DNA of 64,000 nucleotides from Canibacter zhuwentaonis (GTDB lineage Bacteria; Actinomycetota; Actinomycetes; Actinomycetales; Microbacteriaceae). A model generated the notes under the pieces. That model saw only the letters and a list, made by a program, of their open reading frames with translations. It was not told the origin of the DNA and made no database searches. The position numbers were made by a program, and so were the translations under genes. Every line of letters starts with the position of its first letter. Position 1 is the first letter of the stretch. This document shows, piece after piece, positions 26,032 through 34,544 of the stretch. The stretch is taken from the NCBI RefSeq assembly GCF_018531145.1, contig NZ_JAHDSZ010000002.1, forward strand, positions 62,001-126,000. Reading direction: 5' to 3'.

Positions 26032-26892
26032 TTAGAGGATAGTTTCGCCTGTTTCGTCTAAAATATCATCGGTGTTAAACAGCGGCGTGCTGTTTTGCGG
26101 GGCTGCTGGAATATTCATATTCATTGATTTTGCAGCAATGTCTAGCAGCGTATCGTAGCTTCCAGCGGCTTGTCTTGCGCCGTCGGTTGGCCACATATGA
26201 ATTGGTTTTGCTGAGCCCGTTGACTGCTGCACAGAAGAGCGCTCCATAAAAACGGGGTCGAGCACCATCGCCCCGAACATTTCGCGCATCTCACGAATCC
26301 GATATTTGTGCTCGGGGGATTTGGAGCGTGTGCGGTTAATAACTATGCCGAGCGGCGCGAGGCGGGAGCTGATTCCCGCGCGCACTTCATCAATTGCGCG
26401 GAGCGCCCGATCCGCCGCCGCAACCGAGAACAAACTCGGCTCGGTGACTATTAGCGTGCGGTCGCTGGCTGCCCAGCCGGTGCGGGTTAGCGCGTTGAGT
26501 GACGGCGGGCAGTCGATGATAACAAAGTCGTATTCTTTTTCGAGCGGCGCGATAGCGTCTTCAAGACGCCAAATATCACGCATCGAAGGGTGCGGCCCGT
26601 CGTGGTTAATCGCCGAGGGGCTGCCCAGAAGCAGGTCGATATGCCCGGCGTGATGTTTGTTCCACCCGCTTTTTACGATCGCGTCGCGCATCCGTGCGGG
26701 GTTGGCGAGCACATCGGCAATATTTGCCTGCCCGCTGGGGTCAACGTCAAGCCCGGTTGAAATATCTGACTGCGGATCAAGATCTATAACGAGTGTGCTT
26801 AACCCGCGAGAAAACGCGGCCGAGGCCAGCCCCAGCGCAATGGTGGTTTTACCAACGCCACCTTTTAAAGAACTCACACTTAATACCTTCAC
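26032..26892 (-). CDS. parA: ParA/Soj-family ATPase
   Basis: 286 residues from GTG 26892. Deviant Walker A KGGVGKTT (~10-17), LVIDLDPQSDISTGLDV for the A' motif and FVIIDCPPSLNALT for Walker B identify a ParA-type ATPase. No parB is adjacent and no parS-like site was noticed, so this is probably an orphan ParA for positioning a cellular cargo. The chromosomal soj/parB pair is usually elsewhere, near oriC. The C-terminal ~30 residues are unstructured in appearance. Confidence 0.85.
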   Translation of the reverse strand: MKVLSVSSLKGGVGKTTIALGLASAAFSRGLSTLVIDLDPQSDISTGLDVDPSGQANIADVLANPARMRDAIVKSGWNKHHAGHIDLLLGSPSAINHDGPHPSMRDIWRLEDAIAPLEKEYDFVIIDCPPSLNALTRTGWAASDRTLIVTEPSLFSVAAADRALRAIDEVRAGISSRLAPLGIVINRTRSKSPEHKYRIREMREMFGAMVLDPVFMERSSVQQSTGSAKPIHMWPTDGARQAAGSYDTLLDIAAKSMNMNIPAAPQNSTPLFNTDDILDETGETIL

Positions 26893-27036
26893 GCCTCTGA
26901 TTATACTTACTTAGGATGCAATATCGGCTGTGAGTGAGGCTGACGCGGCGCGCTTTTTGCTATGCTGGGTGTGCGTTTGCGGTGTGCGCGGGGCGGTGTG
27001 TTGCCGCAGCGGGCGTGCGGTGACCGGGTTTGCTGA

Positions 27037-27084
27037 GCGGATGTTTGTGCGGATGTTTGTGCGGATGTTTGTGCGGATGTTTGG
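27037..27084. repeat. Four tandem 12-bp repeats GCGGATGTTTGT
   Basis: Three exact copies of GCGGATGTTTGT (27037-27048, 27049-27060, 27061-27072) and a fourth with one change (27073-27084). They lie in the 293-nt gap between parA and def, in which I see no supported gene. Being a multiple of three, the repeat stays open in some frames and makes weak ORFs on both strands that I do not accept. Confidence 0.9.
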
Positions 27085-27185
27085 GTGTTCCTTGGGAGAA
27101 GCGCGCTCCGGGCGGGGTGTGTGGCTGCGGATAGCGCGAACGGCATCTTACGAATGTCTTGGATAGTGTTTAGGTTAGGAGTTTT

Positions 27186-27674
27186 ATGGCGATCCGTGCG
27201 ATTAGAACTTTTGGCGATCCTGTTTTGAGGCAGCGATGCACCACGGTGACAGATATTACCGACGGTGTGCGAGCGCACGTTACTGATCTTTTAGAAACCG
27301 TTGATATGGATGGCAGAGCGGGGCTTGCATCAACTCAAATAGGTAACACGATGCGCATTTTCAGTCTTAATATTTGTGGCAAAATCAGCTATATAATAAA
27401 CCCCGAGCTGGAAACTTTTGGTGAGCTGGAGCCTGTTCGAGAGGGGTGCTTGTCTGTGCCAGATTTAATGTTTCCTGTGCTCAGGTATCCGCGCGCGCGA
27501 GTTACAGGTGTTAACCTTGCCGGGCAAAAAATTTTGATTGAGGGTGATGGGCTGCTCGCGCAGGCACTGCAGCACGAGTGCGACCACTTGGAAGGCAAAC
27601 TGTATATTCAGCGCTTAGCACCTGAGTTGCGCCGCGAAGCGATGCGCCAAATCCGTGGTTCGAGCTGGTTTTAA
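27186..27674 (+). CDS. def: Peptide deformylase
   Basis: 162 residues, ATG 27186 with AGGAG 7 nt upstream. It removes the formyl group from nascent N-termini. All metal ligands are present: Cys88 in EGCLSVP, and His130 and His134 with the catalytic Glu131 in QHECDHLEG. Motif 1 reads GLASTQIG (46-53) in place of the common GLAAPQIG. Length is normal for a type I deformylase. A degraded copy of its 3' end lies just downstream. Confidence 0.94.
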   Translation: MAIRAIRTFGDPVLRQRCTTVTDITDGVRAHVTDLLETVDMDGRAGLASTQIGNTMRIFSLNICGKISYIINPELETFGELEPVREGCLSVPDLMFPVLRYPRARVTGVNLAGQKILIEGDGLLAQALQHECDHLEGKLYIQRLAPELRREAMRQIRGSSWF

Positions 27675-27714
27675 GCTTGCGTTGCAACGCGGCAGATTCG
27701 CGTTTTAAGCCTTA

Positions 27715-27759
27715 AGTAGCGCCGTGAAACGCAAGATTCGCAGCTCGGGCTGGTTTTGA
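27715..27759 (+). pseudogene. Decayed duplicate of the def 3' end
   Basis: Read in frame, 27715-27759 gives SSAVKRKIRSSGWF and a stop, closely matching the def C-terminus EAMRQIRGSSWF and its stop. A still weaker match, ending TTTTAAGC, lies between at about 27676-27710. I read this as remnants of a tandem duplication. The rest of the gap up to 27833 holds nothing else that I can support. Confidence 0.5.
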
Positions 27760-27833
27760 GTCTGCACCGCGGATGTGGCAGCGCGTGCAAGATGGCGCGC
27801 TTAAGAGAGCACGACACCATACATAGAGCGCAG

Positions 27834-29645
27834 CTATTGCTGCGGGGCTTCTCCGCCGTAGAGCGCGGTGATATCCGCTTCGAAATCACGCAAAATATTC
27901 TCTCGTTTAATGCTCAGCTTGGGTGTTAGATGCCCCGATGCCTCGGTAAACTCAAGCGGCAGAATCGTAAACTTACGGATCGACTCCGCGCGTGACACCG
28001 ACTTGTTGGCGCGGTCTATTGCGCGTTGCACGCCCGCTCGTACGGTCGGGTTTTGCGCCGCCTCCGCAAGCGACATCCCGGGGTCTTCGTCGTGGTTTTT
28101 AAGCCACAGCGGCAGCATTTCAGCATCGAGCGTGATTAGTGCGCCGATAAACGGGCGCTTCTCGCCAACAACAACCGCCTGCCCGATCACGGGGTGCGCG
28201 CGGAGCGGATCTTCAAGCACCGTCGGCGCAATGTTCTTGCCGCCGGCTGTGACGATAATCTCTTTTTTGCGCCCGGTTATTTTAATGTACCCGTCGCTGT
28301 CGATAACGGCATGGTCGCCGGTGTGGAAATATCCGTCACTGGTGAAAGATTTTGCCGTCAGCTCGGGGTCTCTCCAGTACTCTTTGAAAACCCCGATGCC
28401 CTTCACGAGCAGCTCGCCATCAGGCGCGATTCGCACGCTCGTACCCGGCAGTACCGGCCCAACGGTACCTATTTTGAACTTGTGCGGCAGGTTCACACTG
28501 AGCGGCGCGGTTGTTTCTGTGAGCCCGTACCCTTCGAGAATTTTAACACCCAGCGAACGGTAGAAGTGCCCCAGATACGAGCTGAGGGGAGCGGATCCGC
28601 TCACTGCGTACCGCACCCTGCCGCCGAGTAGTTTGCGCAGCTTTGAGAACACCAGGAAATCAAACAGCATAAACCTGAGCTTCATTAGGAACGGTACGTG
28701 ACCGTTATCAAGAGCTATGGAGTGTGAGACCGCGACGCGCGCGGCGGCTCGGAAGATTTTACCCTTGCTGGCGAGTTCAGCTTTTTGCTCTGCACCGTTG
28801 TAGATTTTTTCAAACACGCGCGGCACGGCCAGCAGGAACGTCGGCTTGAAAGTGCCCACGAGGGGCAGTAGCTTGCTCGGTGCGGCGTGCCCCACTCGCA
28901 CGCCGCCGTAAACGGCCAAGATCGATATTAGCCGCGCAAACACGTGCGCGAGAGTTATGAACAGCAGGGTTGCAGAACCCTGCTGGTCGATGATTTCAGG
29001 AATATCCACCCGAATATTACGGCACAGCCCAATAAAGTTGCGGTGCGTTAAAACACAGCCCTTCGGCTTGCCAAAGGAGCCGGAGGTGTAAATAATTGTC
29101 GCGGTGTCGTCCGCTCCCGCGCTGAGGCGGCGAGTTTCGAGCTCTTGATCGTGCACGCTCTGTCCAATTTCGACCAGCTCGGCGAGGGCATTTTTGTCCA
29201 TCTCCCACACCTGTTTAATGCTCGGCACAGCGTCTGCAACCTCCTGAAACTTTGCCTTGAGCGTATCGTTCTCGATAACAATCGCGCTCGCGCCGGAGTT
29301 ATTGAGAATCCACTCGATCTGTGATGCGCTGCTGGTTTCGTAGACGGGCACCATAATCGCACCGGCGTAAAAGAGCGCAAAATCAATGAGAGTCCACTCG
29401 TAGCGAGTTTTGCAGATGAACGCGATCCGCTCGCCGGGGCCGATGCCGGTTGCTATAAACCCCTTTGCCAGGCTCTTGACCTGGCCGTGAAAACTGGCGG
29501 CGGTTACGTGCTGCCAGCTGTTATCTTCCTGCGGAATGGAGAAAAGAATACGCTCGGGTGTTTGCGCGACGCGCTCTTCTAGCAGGTGTGTAATATTTTC
29601 AAATGCTGCAACTTCGATGCTTGCTGGCAGTGAGGTTGATTCCAA
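27834..29645 (-). CDS. Long-chain fatty acyl-CoA synthetase (FadD15-like)
   Basis: 603 residues of the adenylate-forming superfamily. The P-loop TIIYTSGSFGKPKG (~185), YGLTETTAPLS (~378), the hinge region GYFHTGDHAVIDSDGY and the catalytic Lys region near the C-terminus are present. It resembles the bacterial long-chain AMP-ligase group that activates fatty acids to CoA thioesters. Start ATG 29645 with a purine-rich AGGAGCT upstream. It is divergent from plsC across 164 nt; the two would supply and use acyl-CoA. Confidence 0.92.
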   Translation of the reverse strand: MESTSLPASIEVAAFENITHLLEERVAQTPERILFSIPQEDNSWQHVTAASFHGQVKSLAKGFIATGIGPGERIAFICKTRYEWTLIDFALFYAGAIMVPVYETSSASQIEWILNNSGASAIVIENDTLKAKFQEVADAVPSIKQVWEMDKNALAELVEIGQSVHDQELETRRLSAGADDTATIIYTSGSFGKPKGCVLTHRNFIGLCRNIRVDIPEIIDQQGSATLLFITLAHVFARLISILAVYGGVRVGHAAPSKLLPLVGTFKPTFLLAVPRVFEKIYNGAEQKAELASKGKIFRAAARVAVSHSIALDNGHVPFLMKLRFMLFDFLVFSKLRKLLGGRVRYAVSGSAPLSSYLGHFYRSLGVKILEGYGLTETTAPLSVNLPHKFKIGTVGPVLPGTSVRIAPDGELLVKGIGVFKEYWRDPELTAKSFTSDGYFHTGDHAVIDSDGYIKITGRKKEIIVTAGGKNIAPTVLEDPLRAHPVIGQAVVVGEKRPFIGALITLDAEMLPLWLKNHDEDPGMSLAEAAQNPTVRAGVQRAIDRANKSVSRAESIRKFTILPLEFTEASGHLTPKLSIKRENILRDFEADITALYGGEAPQQ

Positions 29646-29809
29646 ATCTTTCAGCTCCTTGTTTAGAATTAAAGAGAATATTTCTGGTGTTTCTAGTTAG
29701 CGAAAGTTTAGCGGTTGAAGGTTATAAAACAGTTATATTCAGGCAAAACTGAGATAAATATATCTCGCGTTGTATTCTTGATAAGGGCGCTAAAGAGAGG
29801 AAAGTTAGG

Positions 29810-30505
29810 GTGCTTTACTGGTTTCTAAAACACATGGTATTGGGTCCGTTGCTACGGGCGATTTATCGACCCTGGGTTGAGGGTGCGGATAATATCCCCG
29901 AGTCCGGTCCGGTTATTATCGTGGGCAACCACCTCTCGGTGATCGATTCCTTCTTTCTGCCGTTGATGATTAAAAGGCGCGTCTATTACCTGGCTAAAAG
30001 TGACTACTTCACAGGTAAGGGTGTGAAGGGCGCGTTCGTGCGCAATTTTATGCTGGGAGTCGGACAGCTGCCAATTGACCGCTCGGGTGGTAAAGCCAGC
30101 GAGGCATCACTCAACACGGGTTTGCAGCTGCTCAAAGAGGGTAAGGTTCTTGGTATCTACCCGGAGGGCACGCGCAGCCCCGACGGTAATCTCTACCGGG
30201 GGCGCACGGGCGTGGCGCGGCTAATTCTCGAGTCCGGCGCAAAAGTGGTTCCCGCGATTATGGTTGACACCGACAAGGCAATGCCGATAGGTGTGAAGAT
30301 CCCTAGAATCAAGCGGATCGGCACTATTATTGGTGAGCCACTTGATTTCAGCAGGTTTAAGTCGCTCGCAGCGGATCGTTTCGTGTTGCGCAGCATCACA
30401 GACGAGATTATGTTTGAGATCCAACGCTTGAGCGAGCAGAATTACGTTGACGTGTACGCAACGACGGTAAAGGCGCGATTAGCTCGTGAGGCAAAGGGCG
30501 AGTAG
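29810..30505 (+). CDS. plsC: 1-acyl-sn-glycerol-3-phosphate acyltransferase
   Basis: 231 residues from GTG 29810 (GAGAGGAAAG upstream). The acyltransferase motifs are in order: NHLSVIDSFF (HX4D, ~43-52), FMLGVGQLPIDR, and YPEGTRSPDG (~113-122). It makes phosphatidic acid for membrane lipids at the inner face of the membrane; a hydrophobic N-terminal segment could anchor it. GTG is preferred because the conserved start lies close to the first motif. Confidence 0.93.
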   Translation: MLYWFLKHMVLGPLLRAIYRPWVEGADNIPESGPVIIVGNHLSVIDSFFLPLMIKRRVYYLAKSDYFTGKGVKGAFVRNFMLGVGQLPIDRSGGKASEASLNTGLQLLKEGKVLGIYPEGTRSPDGNLYRGRTGVARLILESGAKVVPAIMVDTDKAMPIGVKIPRIKRIGTIIGEPLDFSRFKSLAADRFVLRSITDEIMFEIQRLSEQNYVDVYATTVKARLAREAKGE

Positions 30506-30571
30506 CAATAGGACGCTGTATAATAGGGTATTCTGTTTTAGGATCTTAAAAATTATAGAGGTAGCAGACAG

Positions 30572-31933
30572 ATGACCGTTAATTTTGCGCACACCGCGCT
30601 GTTAAAAGAGCTTGACGAGTATGTCAATTTAACCGCTAAACAGCAGCCGCACTGGGAAGATAAAACCGAGCTAGAGCGAGTTAAAAAACAGCTCGCCTCA
30701 CAGCCGCCGCTTGTTTTCGCGGGGGAAGCGGATAGTTTGCGCAGGCAGCTGGCTGATGTTGCAGCCGGTAAGGCGTTCCTGCTACAGGGCGGCGACTGCG
30801 CCGAAACCTTTGCTGGGGCGACGGCTGATAAGATCCGCGACAGGGTTAAAACGGTTTTGCAGATGGCGCTTGTTTTAACCTATGGCGGTCTGCTTCCCGT
30901 GGTTAAAGTTGGTAGAATGGCTGGGCAGTTTGCGAAGCCGCGTTCGAGCGATGTTGAAACTCGCTGCGGTGTGACACTGCCGGCTTTTCGTGGGGAGCTG
31001 GTGAACGGGTTTGAGTTCACTGAGCGGGCGCGCCGCGCTGATCCGGAGCGGCTGCTGCAGGGCTACAATGTTGCGGCGTCGACGTTAAATTTGATCCGCG
31101 CTTTTACGCAGGGCGGGTTTGCGGATCTGCGCAAAGTGCACACCTGGAATCAGGGTTTTGCTGAGAACCCGGCTAACGGGCGATATCGTGAACTTGCGGC
31201 GGAGATTGATCGTGCCGTGCGATTTATGGACGCCTGCGGGGCTGGCAACAGCGAGATGTCGCGCACCGATTTTTTTGTGGGGCACGAGGCTCTGCTGCTC
31301 GACTATGAACGCCCGCTGACGAGGGTTGATTCAATCTCGGGCAAAATATACGACACATCCGCGCATTTTTTGTGGATCGGTGAGCGCACGCGCGATTTAG
31401 ACGGCGCGCACGTTGATTATCTGTCAAAGGTGGCAAACCCTATTGGTGTGAAACTCGGCCCAACAACCACGGTTGATGATGCGCTGGCTCTGATTGATAA
31501 GCTCGATCCGGAGCGGATTCCTGGCAGACTTACCTTTATTACACGTATGGGCGCGGGCAAGATTCGTGATTTACTACCGCCATTATTGGGTGCTCTGCAA
31601 GACGCGGAGGTAACTCCCGTGTGGGTTACTGACCCAATGCATGGCAACGGGATAACAACCGCGACGGGATATAAAACCAGGCGTTTTGATGACGTGATGG
31701 ACGAGGTGCAGGGATTCTTTGAGGCGCATCGCGAGGTTGGTACGGTTCCCGGCGGTGTGCACGTTGAGCTGACGGGCGATGATGTCACAGAGTGTCTGGG
31801 CGGTGCTGCAAAGATTGACGAGGCAACGCTTGCAACGCGCTATGAGTCGGTTTGCGATCCGCGCTTAAATCATATGCAGTCGCTCGAACTTGCCTTTTTA
31901 GTTGCTGAGCAGCTGCGCCAGGAGCAGTTCTAG
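30572..31933 (+). CDS. aroG: Class II 3-deoxy-D-arabino-heptulosonate 7-phosphate synthase
   Basis: 453 residues of the plant-like (class II) DAHP synthase. Characteristic runs include LLQGGDCAETF (metal-binding Cys, ~72), VVKVGRMAGQFAKPRSS, SAHFLWIGERTRDLDGAHV, VTDPMHGNGI and GGVHVELTGDDVTECLGG. It catalyses the first step of aromatic amino acid synthesis from phosphoenolpyruvate and erythrose 4-phosphate. It is convergent with the kinase gene, as aroG and pknL are neighbours in mycobacteria. The 150-nt gap to the kinase holds only a weak GAGCG/CGCTC hairpin. Confidence 0.96.
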   Translation: MTVNFAHTALLKELDEYVNLTAKQQPHWEDKTELERVKKQLASQPPLVFAGEADSLRRQLADVAAGKAFLLQGGDCAETFAGATADKIRDRVKTVLQMALVLTYGGLLPVVKVGRMAGQFAKPRSSDVETRCGVTLPAFRGELVNGFEFTERARRADPERLLQGYNVAASTLNLIRAFTQGGFADLRKVHTWNQGFAENPANGRYRELAAEIDRAVRFMDACGAGNSEMSRTDFFVGHEALLLDYERPLTRVDSISGKIYDTSAHFLWIGERTRDLDGAHVDYLSKVANPIGVKLGPTTTVDDALALIDKLDPERIPGRLTFITRMGAGKIRDLLPPLLGALQDAEVTPVWVTDPMHGNGITTATGYKTRRFDDVMDEVQGFFEAHREVGTVPGGVHVELTGDDVTECLGGAAKIDEATLATRYESVCDPRLNHMQSLELAFLVAEQLRQEQF

Positions 31934-32083
31934 GCTGCTTTTGTGCGGCGGATGCCGAGCGCTTTGCTTGCGCTCACCTGCTTTGCCGATGGCGTGCCTT
32001 TTTGTTGCTGGCGAGTGTTTTGCCGTTGACGTGTACCGTTTGAGCGTGTACGCCCTGTGCCACACAGGCGGTGGGGTTAAGCG

Positions 32084-34048
32084 CTACAGCTCAAAGCCGA
32101 GGTTGATATCACTGCCGAGTGGCACTTCTGTGCCTGCGGCGGGGTCGGTGTCCTTCACGCGCACCGCGTTGCGCAGCAGCGGCGGCACCGCAGTTTTCGG
32201 CTTAAAACCTGAGTTCTCTAGAATCTCAATCGCCTCACTCATGCGCTTACCAATAACGTTTGGCACCTCGCGCAGTTGCGGACCTTTAGAAACCACAAGC
32301 GTCACAGTGTCACCCGTGTTCACAGATTCGTCCGTTTCAAGACGGATCACCTTACCCTTGGCAACATCATCGCTGAACTCTGATTGAGCCTTCTCAGAAT
32401 TAGCGTGCAGCCGAGCAGACTGCAGAGTTTTAACCGCGTCAGCGGGGGTCATACCGGCAACGTTGGGAAGCGCGCCAGCAGAGACAACAAAGTTAATTTT
32501 GCCCTGTTCGCGGTATGTTTCGGTGATTTGATTGCCGTCGGGGTCAAGCGCTGCAACAACAGTGCCGGCAACCTCGCCATCAAAGGTTTCACGCACAACT
32601 TCACCGGCATTAAAACCAGCAGACTGCGCTGTTTTCTTGGCCTCGTCAAGGGTTGCACCAATGAGCTGCGGCACAGGGAGTATTTTAGGTCCGATTGACA
32701 CGCAAATTTCAACCTGTGTCTCCGGCTTGGCGCGGCTGCCCGCGCCCGGTTTTGTTTGCACAATCTTGCCCGGCTCAATATCCGGGCTGGTGCACTCGGT
32801 TTCAACCGTGTTAAAACCTGCGCTTGAGATTTCCTGTTGCGCTTCGGCTGTGGCCAGTCCGCTCACATTGGGAATTGCTCTGAGAGATCCCGGACCGCGC
32901 AAAAACCACCACGATCCGCCTCCGAGCGCGAGCACCAGCGTAACAATCAGCAGAGCGCTTATTTTCCCCCTGCGTTGCCGTTTTGCCGCAGCGCTTTGCG
33001 CACGCTCGAGCGCCGCTGGCTGGGCGGTTTCGCCATCCGCTTGATTTCCTGTGGGCAGCAGCTGCGTTGTGGCGTGCTGGGTTGATGATAGCGCTGCTGT
33101 TGTTGCGTATGCCGTGTCGGCCAGTACGCGCGTGCTGTTTTGGGTTTGCTCCAGCGGTGTCGTGCTGTTGGGCTGGGCAACTAATGCTTTGAGCCTGGCG
33201 AGCACGATTGCCGCGTTTGCGGGGCGCTGCGCCACATCGCGGATTGTGCACCAGCGCACGATCTCGTCGAGGGCATCGGTGGCCTCCGCCGAGATTAGTG
33301 ACGGCGCGGGCACGTTTTCGTTCATGTGCTTGTAGGTTATTTGCGCGGCGTTTTCACCCCGGTACGGCTGCACACCCGTGAGCATTTCATACAGCATAAT
33401 GCCGAAGCTGTAAATATCGCTCGCGCATCCCGCGGTTTCGCCTTTAATCAGCTCTGGCGACATATAGGGGATCGTCGCCATTACCTCAGAGCTGGCGGTG
33501 GTGTTATTGTTTGCACCGCGTGTGAGACCAAAATCGCCGATTTTAATCCGCCCGTCATCGGCGATTAGCACGTTTTCCGGTTTTACATCGCGATGCACAA
33601 AGCCTGCGTTGTGAGCCGCTGCCAGACCCGAGAGCACTGCGATACTGATTTTAATGGTCTGTGAGGTTGTGAGGCGTTTTCGTCGTTCTATCATGTGGCG
33701 GAGCGTGATGCCATCCATGTACTCCATAACCAGAAACGGAATATCCTCGTGATCGTGGCTCTGGTCAAAAACGTTTACAACGTTTGGGTGACTCAGGCTT
33801 GCGGCGATCCGCGCTTCACGGTCAAAGCGGCGCACAGACTCCTGTTTGCGGGCTTCTTGCAGGTGCATTGATTTAACTGCAACCAGGCGGTTAAGCCGCA
33901 GGTCGCGGGCGCGGTAAACAGCGCCCATGCCACCACGGGCAATGGGCTGCTCAACAAGATAGCGCCCTTCAAGAGTGCAACCGACTAGGCGGTAACCGCG
34001 TTCTGAATCCACAACTATAGAGTTTACGCCGGTAAGTTTATAGATCAC
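32084..34048 (-). CDS. pknL: PASTA-domain serine/threonine protein kinase (PknL-type locus)
   Basis: 654 residues. The kinase domain spans ~28-290: glycine loop ARGGMGAVYRA, VAVKSM Lys, catalytic HRDVKPENVL, GDFGLTRG and the activation-segment MSPE. A single membrane helix (~370-390, ISALLIVTLVLALGGGSWWFL) is followed by four extracellular PASTA repeats (starting near 395, 460, 530 and 592), which bind peptidoglycan fragments. The gene order with aroG, an Rv2175c-like gene and a prenyl synthase is that of PknL; corynebacterial PknL has PASTA repeats, while mycobacterial PknL lacks them. Start GTG 34048 is uncertain; GTG 34012 fits family length as well. Its neighbour is a likely substrate. 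Confidence 0.92.
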   Translation of the reverse strand: MIYKLTGVNSIVVDSERGYRLVGCTLEGRYLVEQPIARGGMGAVYRARDLRLNRLVAVKSMHLQEARKQESVRRFDREARIAASLSHPNVVNVFDQSHDHEDIPFLVMEYMDGITLRHMIERRKRLTTSQTIKISIAVLSGLAAAHNAGFVHRDVKPENVLIADDGRIKIGDFGLTRGANNNTTASSEVMATIPYMSPELIKGETAGCASDIYSFGIMLYEMLTGVQPYRGENAAQITYKHMNENVPAPSLISAEATDALDEIVRWCTIRDVAQRPANAAIVLARLKALVAQPNSTTPLEQTQNSTRVLADTAYATTAALSSTQHATTQLLPTGNQADGETAQPAALERAQSAAAKRQRRGKISALLIVTLVLALGGGSWWFLRGPGSLRAIPNVSGLATAEAQQEISSAGFNTVETECTSPDIEPGKIVQTKPGAGSRAKPETQVEICVSIGPKILPVPQLIGATLDEAKKTAQSAGFNAGEVVRETFDGEVAGTVVAALDPDGNQITETYREQGKINFVVSAGALPNVAGMTPADAVKTLQSARLHANSEKAQSEFSDDVAKGKVIRLETDESVNTGDTVTLVVSKGPQLREVPNVIGKRMSEAIEILENSGFKPKTAVPPLLRNAVRVKDTDPAAGTEVPLGSDINLGFEL

Positions 34049-34208
34049 CTAAAATGGCGCGCGAGCGGATCGGTGAGTGCGGATGTGACGCTGGCAGGGC
34101 GGGGTGTTAAGGGGGGCGACCGGAGGCGCATTATCGGGGCAGTGCGCTGATTAACACCGCGGGCACTGCAAGCAGTAACTGTCAGACAGCTGTGGCAAAG
34201 TTGATGTT

Positions 34209-34544
34209 ATGGAAAATATTGCAACCTATTCTATTGAGGAAACCGCCGAAATTATCGGACTGAGCCAGAGCAAAGTGCGGCGGATGCTGCAAGATAACGA
34301 GCTTGCAGCCATTAAAGCGGATGGTGAGGTGCGCGTGCCACAGGAGTTTCTGCTCGATGGGACACCGCTAGCAACCCTGCAGGGCACGCTCACAGTGCTC
34401 GCCGACGCGGGAATTAAGGGCGAAGCGGCAGTGCAGTGGCTGTTTACCGCAAACGAACAGCTAGACAATCTCGCCCCTGTGACAGCGCTGCGTGAAGGTC
34501 GCAAAAAACCGGTGCGCGCCGTGGCGGCTCTGCTTGCGCTTTAA
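34209..34544 (+). CDS. Rv2175c-like DNA-binding protein
   Basis: 111 residues. An N-terminal helix-turn-helix, SIEETAEIIGLSQSKVRRMLQ (split as SIEETAEIIG and LSQSKVRRML), is followed by a wing (IKADGEVRVPQEFL) and a C-terminal helical region LADAGIKGEAAVQWLFTANE. Both parts match the Rv2175c family, whose mycobacterial member is phosphorylated by PknL near its N-terminus and thereby loses DNA binding. The Thr/Ser near residues 6-8 are candidate sites. It is divergent from the kinase and overlaps the prenyl synthase end by 4 nt. Confidence 0.88.
   Translation: MENIATYSIEETAEIIGLSQSKVRRMLQDNELAAIKADGEVRVPQEFLLDGTPLATLQGTLTVLADAGIKGEAAVQWLFTANEQLDNLAPVTALREGRKKPVRAVAALLAL

Noticed and set aside
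27037-27084. CRISPR-like array
   Set aside because: Repeats are 12 bp and directly adjacent with no spacers, and there are no cas genes in the window.
26907-27278. ORFs on both strands across the 12-bp tandem repeats
   Set aside because: They owe their openness to the repeat, overlap the def start, and show no protein-like composition.
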